The notes beneath the pieces are model-generated. The model worked only from the letters and a program-made list of their open reading frames with translations, was not told where the DNA came from and did no database searches. A DNA stretch of 64,000 nucleotides from Catenovulum maritimum (GTDB lineage Bacteria; Pseudomonadota; Gammaproteobacteria; Enterobacterales; Alteromonadaceae), in NCBI RefSeq assembly GCF_001050375.1, contig NZ_KQ130495.1, positions 45,860-109,859 on the forward strand, in the 5' to 3' direction. Shown in pieces: positions 63,874-64,000 of the stretch (position 1 is the stretch's first letter; every line of letters starts with the position of its first letter). The position numbers and the translations under genes are program-made.

Positions 63874-64000
63874 TATCTCGAATATTAATAATCACATAAA
63901 TGTTACATTTCTCTTTTCTTCACTGGTGCACTTAAGAAAAGCAGGTTAAACTTATTTTGAATGTTTTTTGAACTTTTAGTTAATGTTTATCTTCAAAAAA

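Overview
The window is low-GC, gene-dense DNA from a Gram-negative bacterium, most likely a marine gammaproteobacterium of the Alteromonadales type. This is inferred from the end of a type II secretion operon (gspM-gspN), tatABC-tatD, hemB, a cytochrome c5-like protein and above all a complete exosortase A (XrtA)/PEP-CTERM system. The genus cannot be fixed from sequence reading alone. No tRNA, rRNA, CRISPR array or intact insertion sequence was seen.

Layout. 1-1.7 kb: end of the type II secretion operon and a small membrane protein. 1.7-5.1 kb: the PrsR/PrsK two-component pair (sigma-54 activator and sensor kinase). 5.2-8.3 kb: a sigma-54-type promoter followed by four genes: a Tat-signal protein, a PqqD-like protein, an HprK-related kinase and a nucleotidyltransferase (the HPr-rel-A group). 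8.3-10.8 kb: serine protease, YdcF-like protein and patatin. 11-12.8 kb: exosortase-associated acyl synthase and a ThiF/E1-like protein. 12.8-13.4 kb: a non-coding stretch with a 12-bp tandem repeat and a probable transposase relic. 13.4-14.5 kb: one PEP-CTERM protein under a near-consensus sigma-54 promoter. 14.8-28.9 kb: prsT, then genes for surface glycan assembly (ligase, flippase, glycosyltransferases, pyruvyl transferase, deacetylase) ending in an OafA-like acyltransferase broken by a stop codon. 29-50.7 kb, minus strand: three parallel beta-helix proteins, a frameshifted acyltransferase, a sulfotransferase, dTDP-rhamnose synthesis (rfbBADC), glycosyltransferases, an amidotransferase, xrtA, FemAB, a deacetylase and the priming sugar transferase. 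50.9-55.6 kb, plus strand: export lipoprotein, chain-length protein, tyrosine kinase and outer-membrane barrel. 55.6-64 kb: barrel-like protein, tatABC-tatD, diguanylate cyclase, hemB, a hypothetical protein, a lipoprotein and cytochrome c5.

How it fits together. The minus-strand block and the 50.9-55.6 kb block make and export an exopolysaccharide that probably contains rhamnose and is sulfated and pyruvylated. XrtA cleaves and sorts PEP-CTERM proteins. PrsK/PrsR with sigma-54 probably switch on the PEP-CTERM gene and the HPr-rel-A operon: both have a 17-bp element of the form TGTC-N4-TTTTTTACA, 80 or 90 bp (one helical turn apart) upstream of a -24/-12 promoter. Both acyltransferase-3 genes are broken by independent mutations. 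One is a 14-bp tandem duplication of the kind that could revert by slippage.
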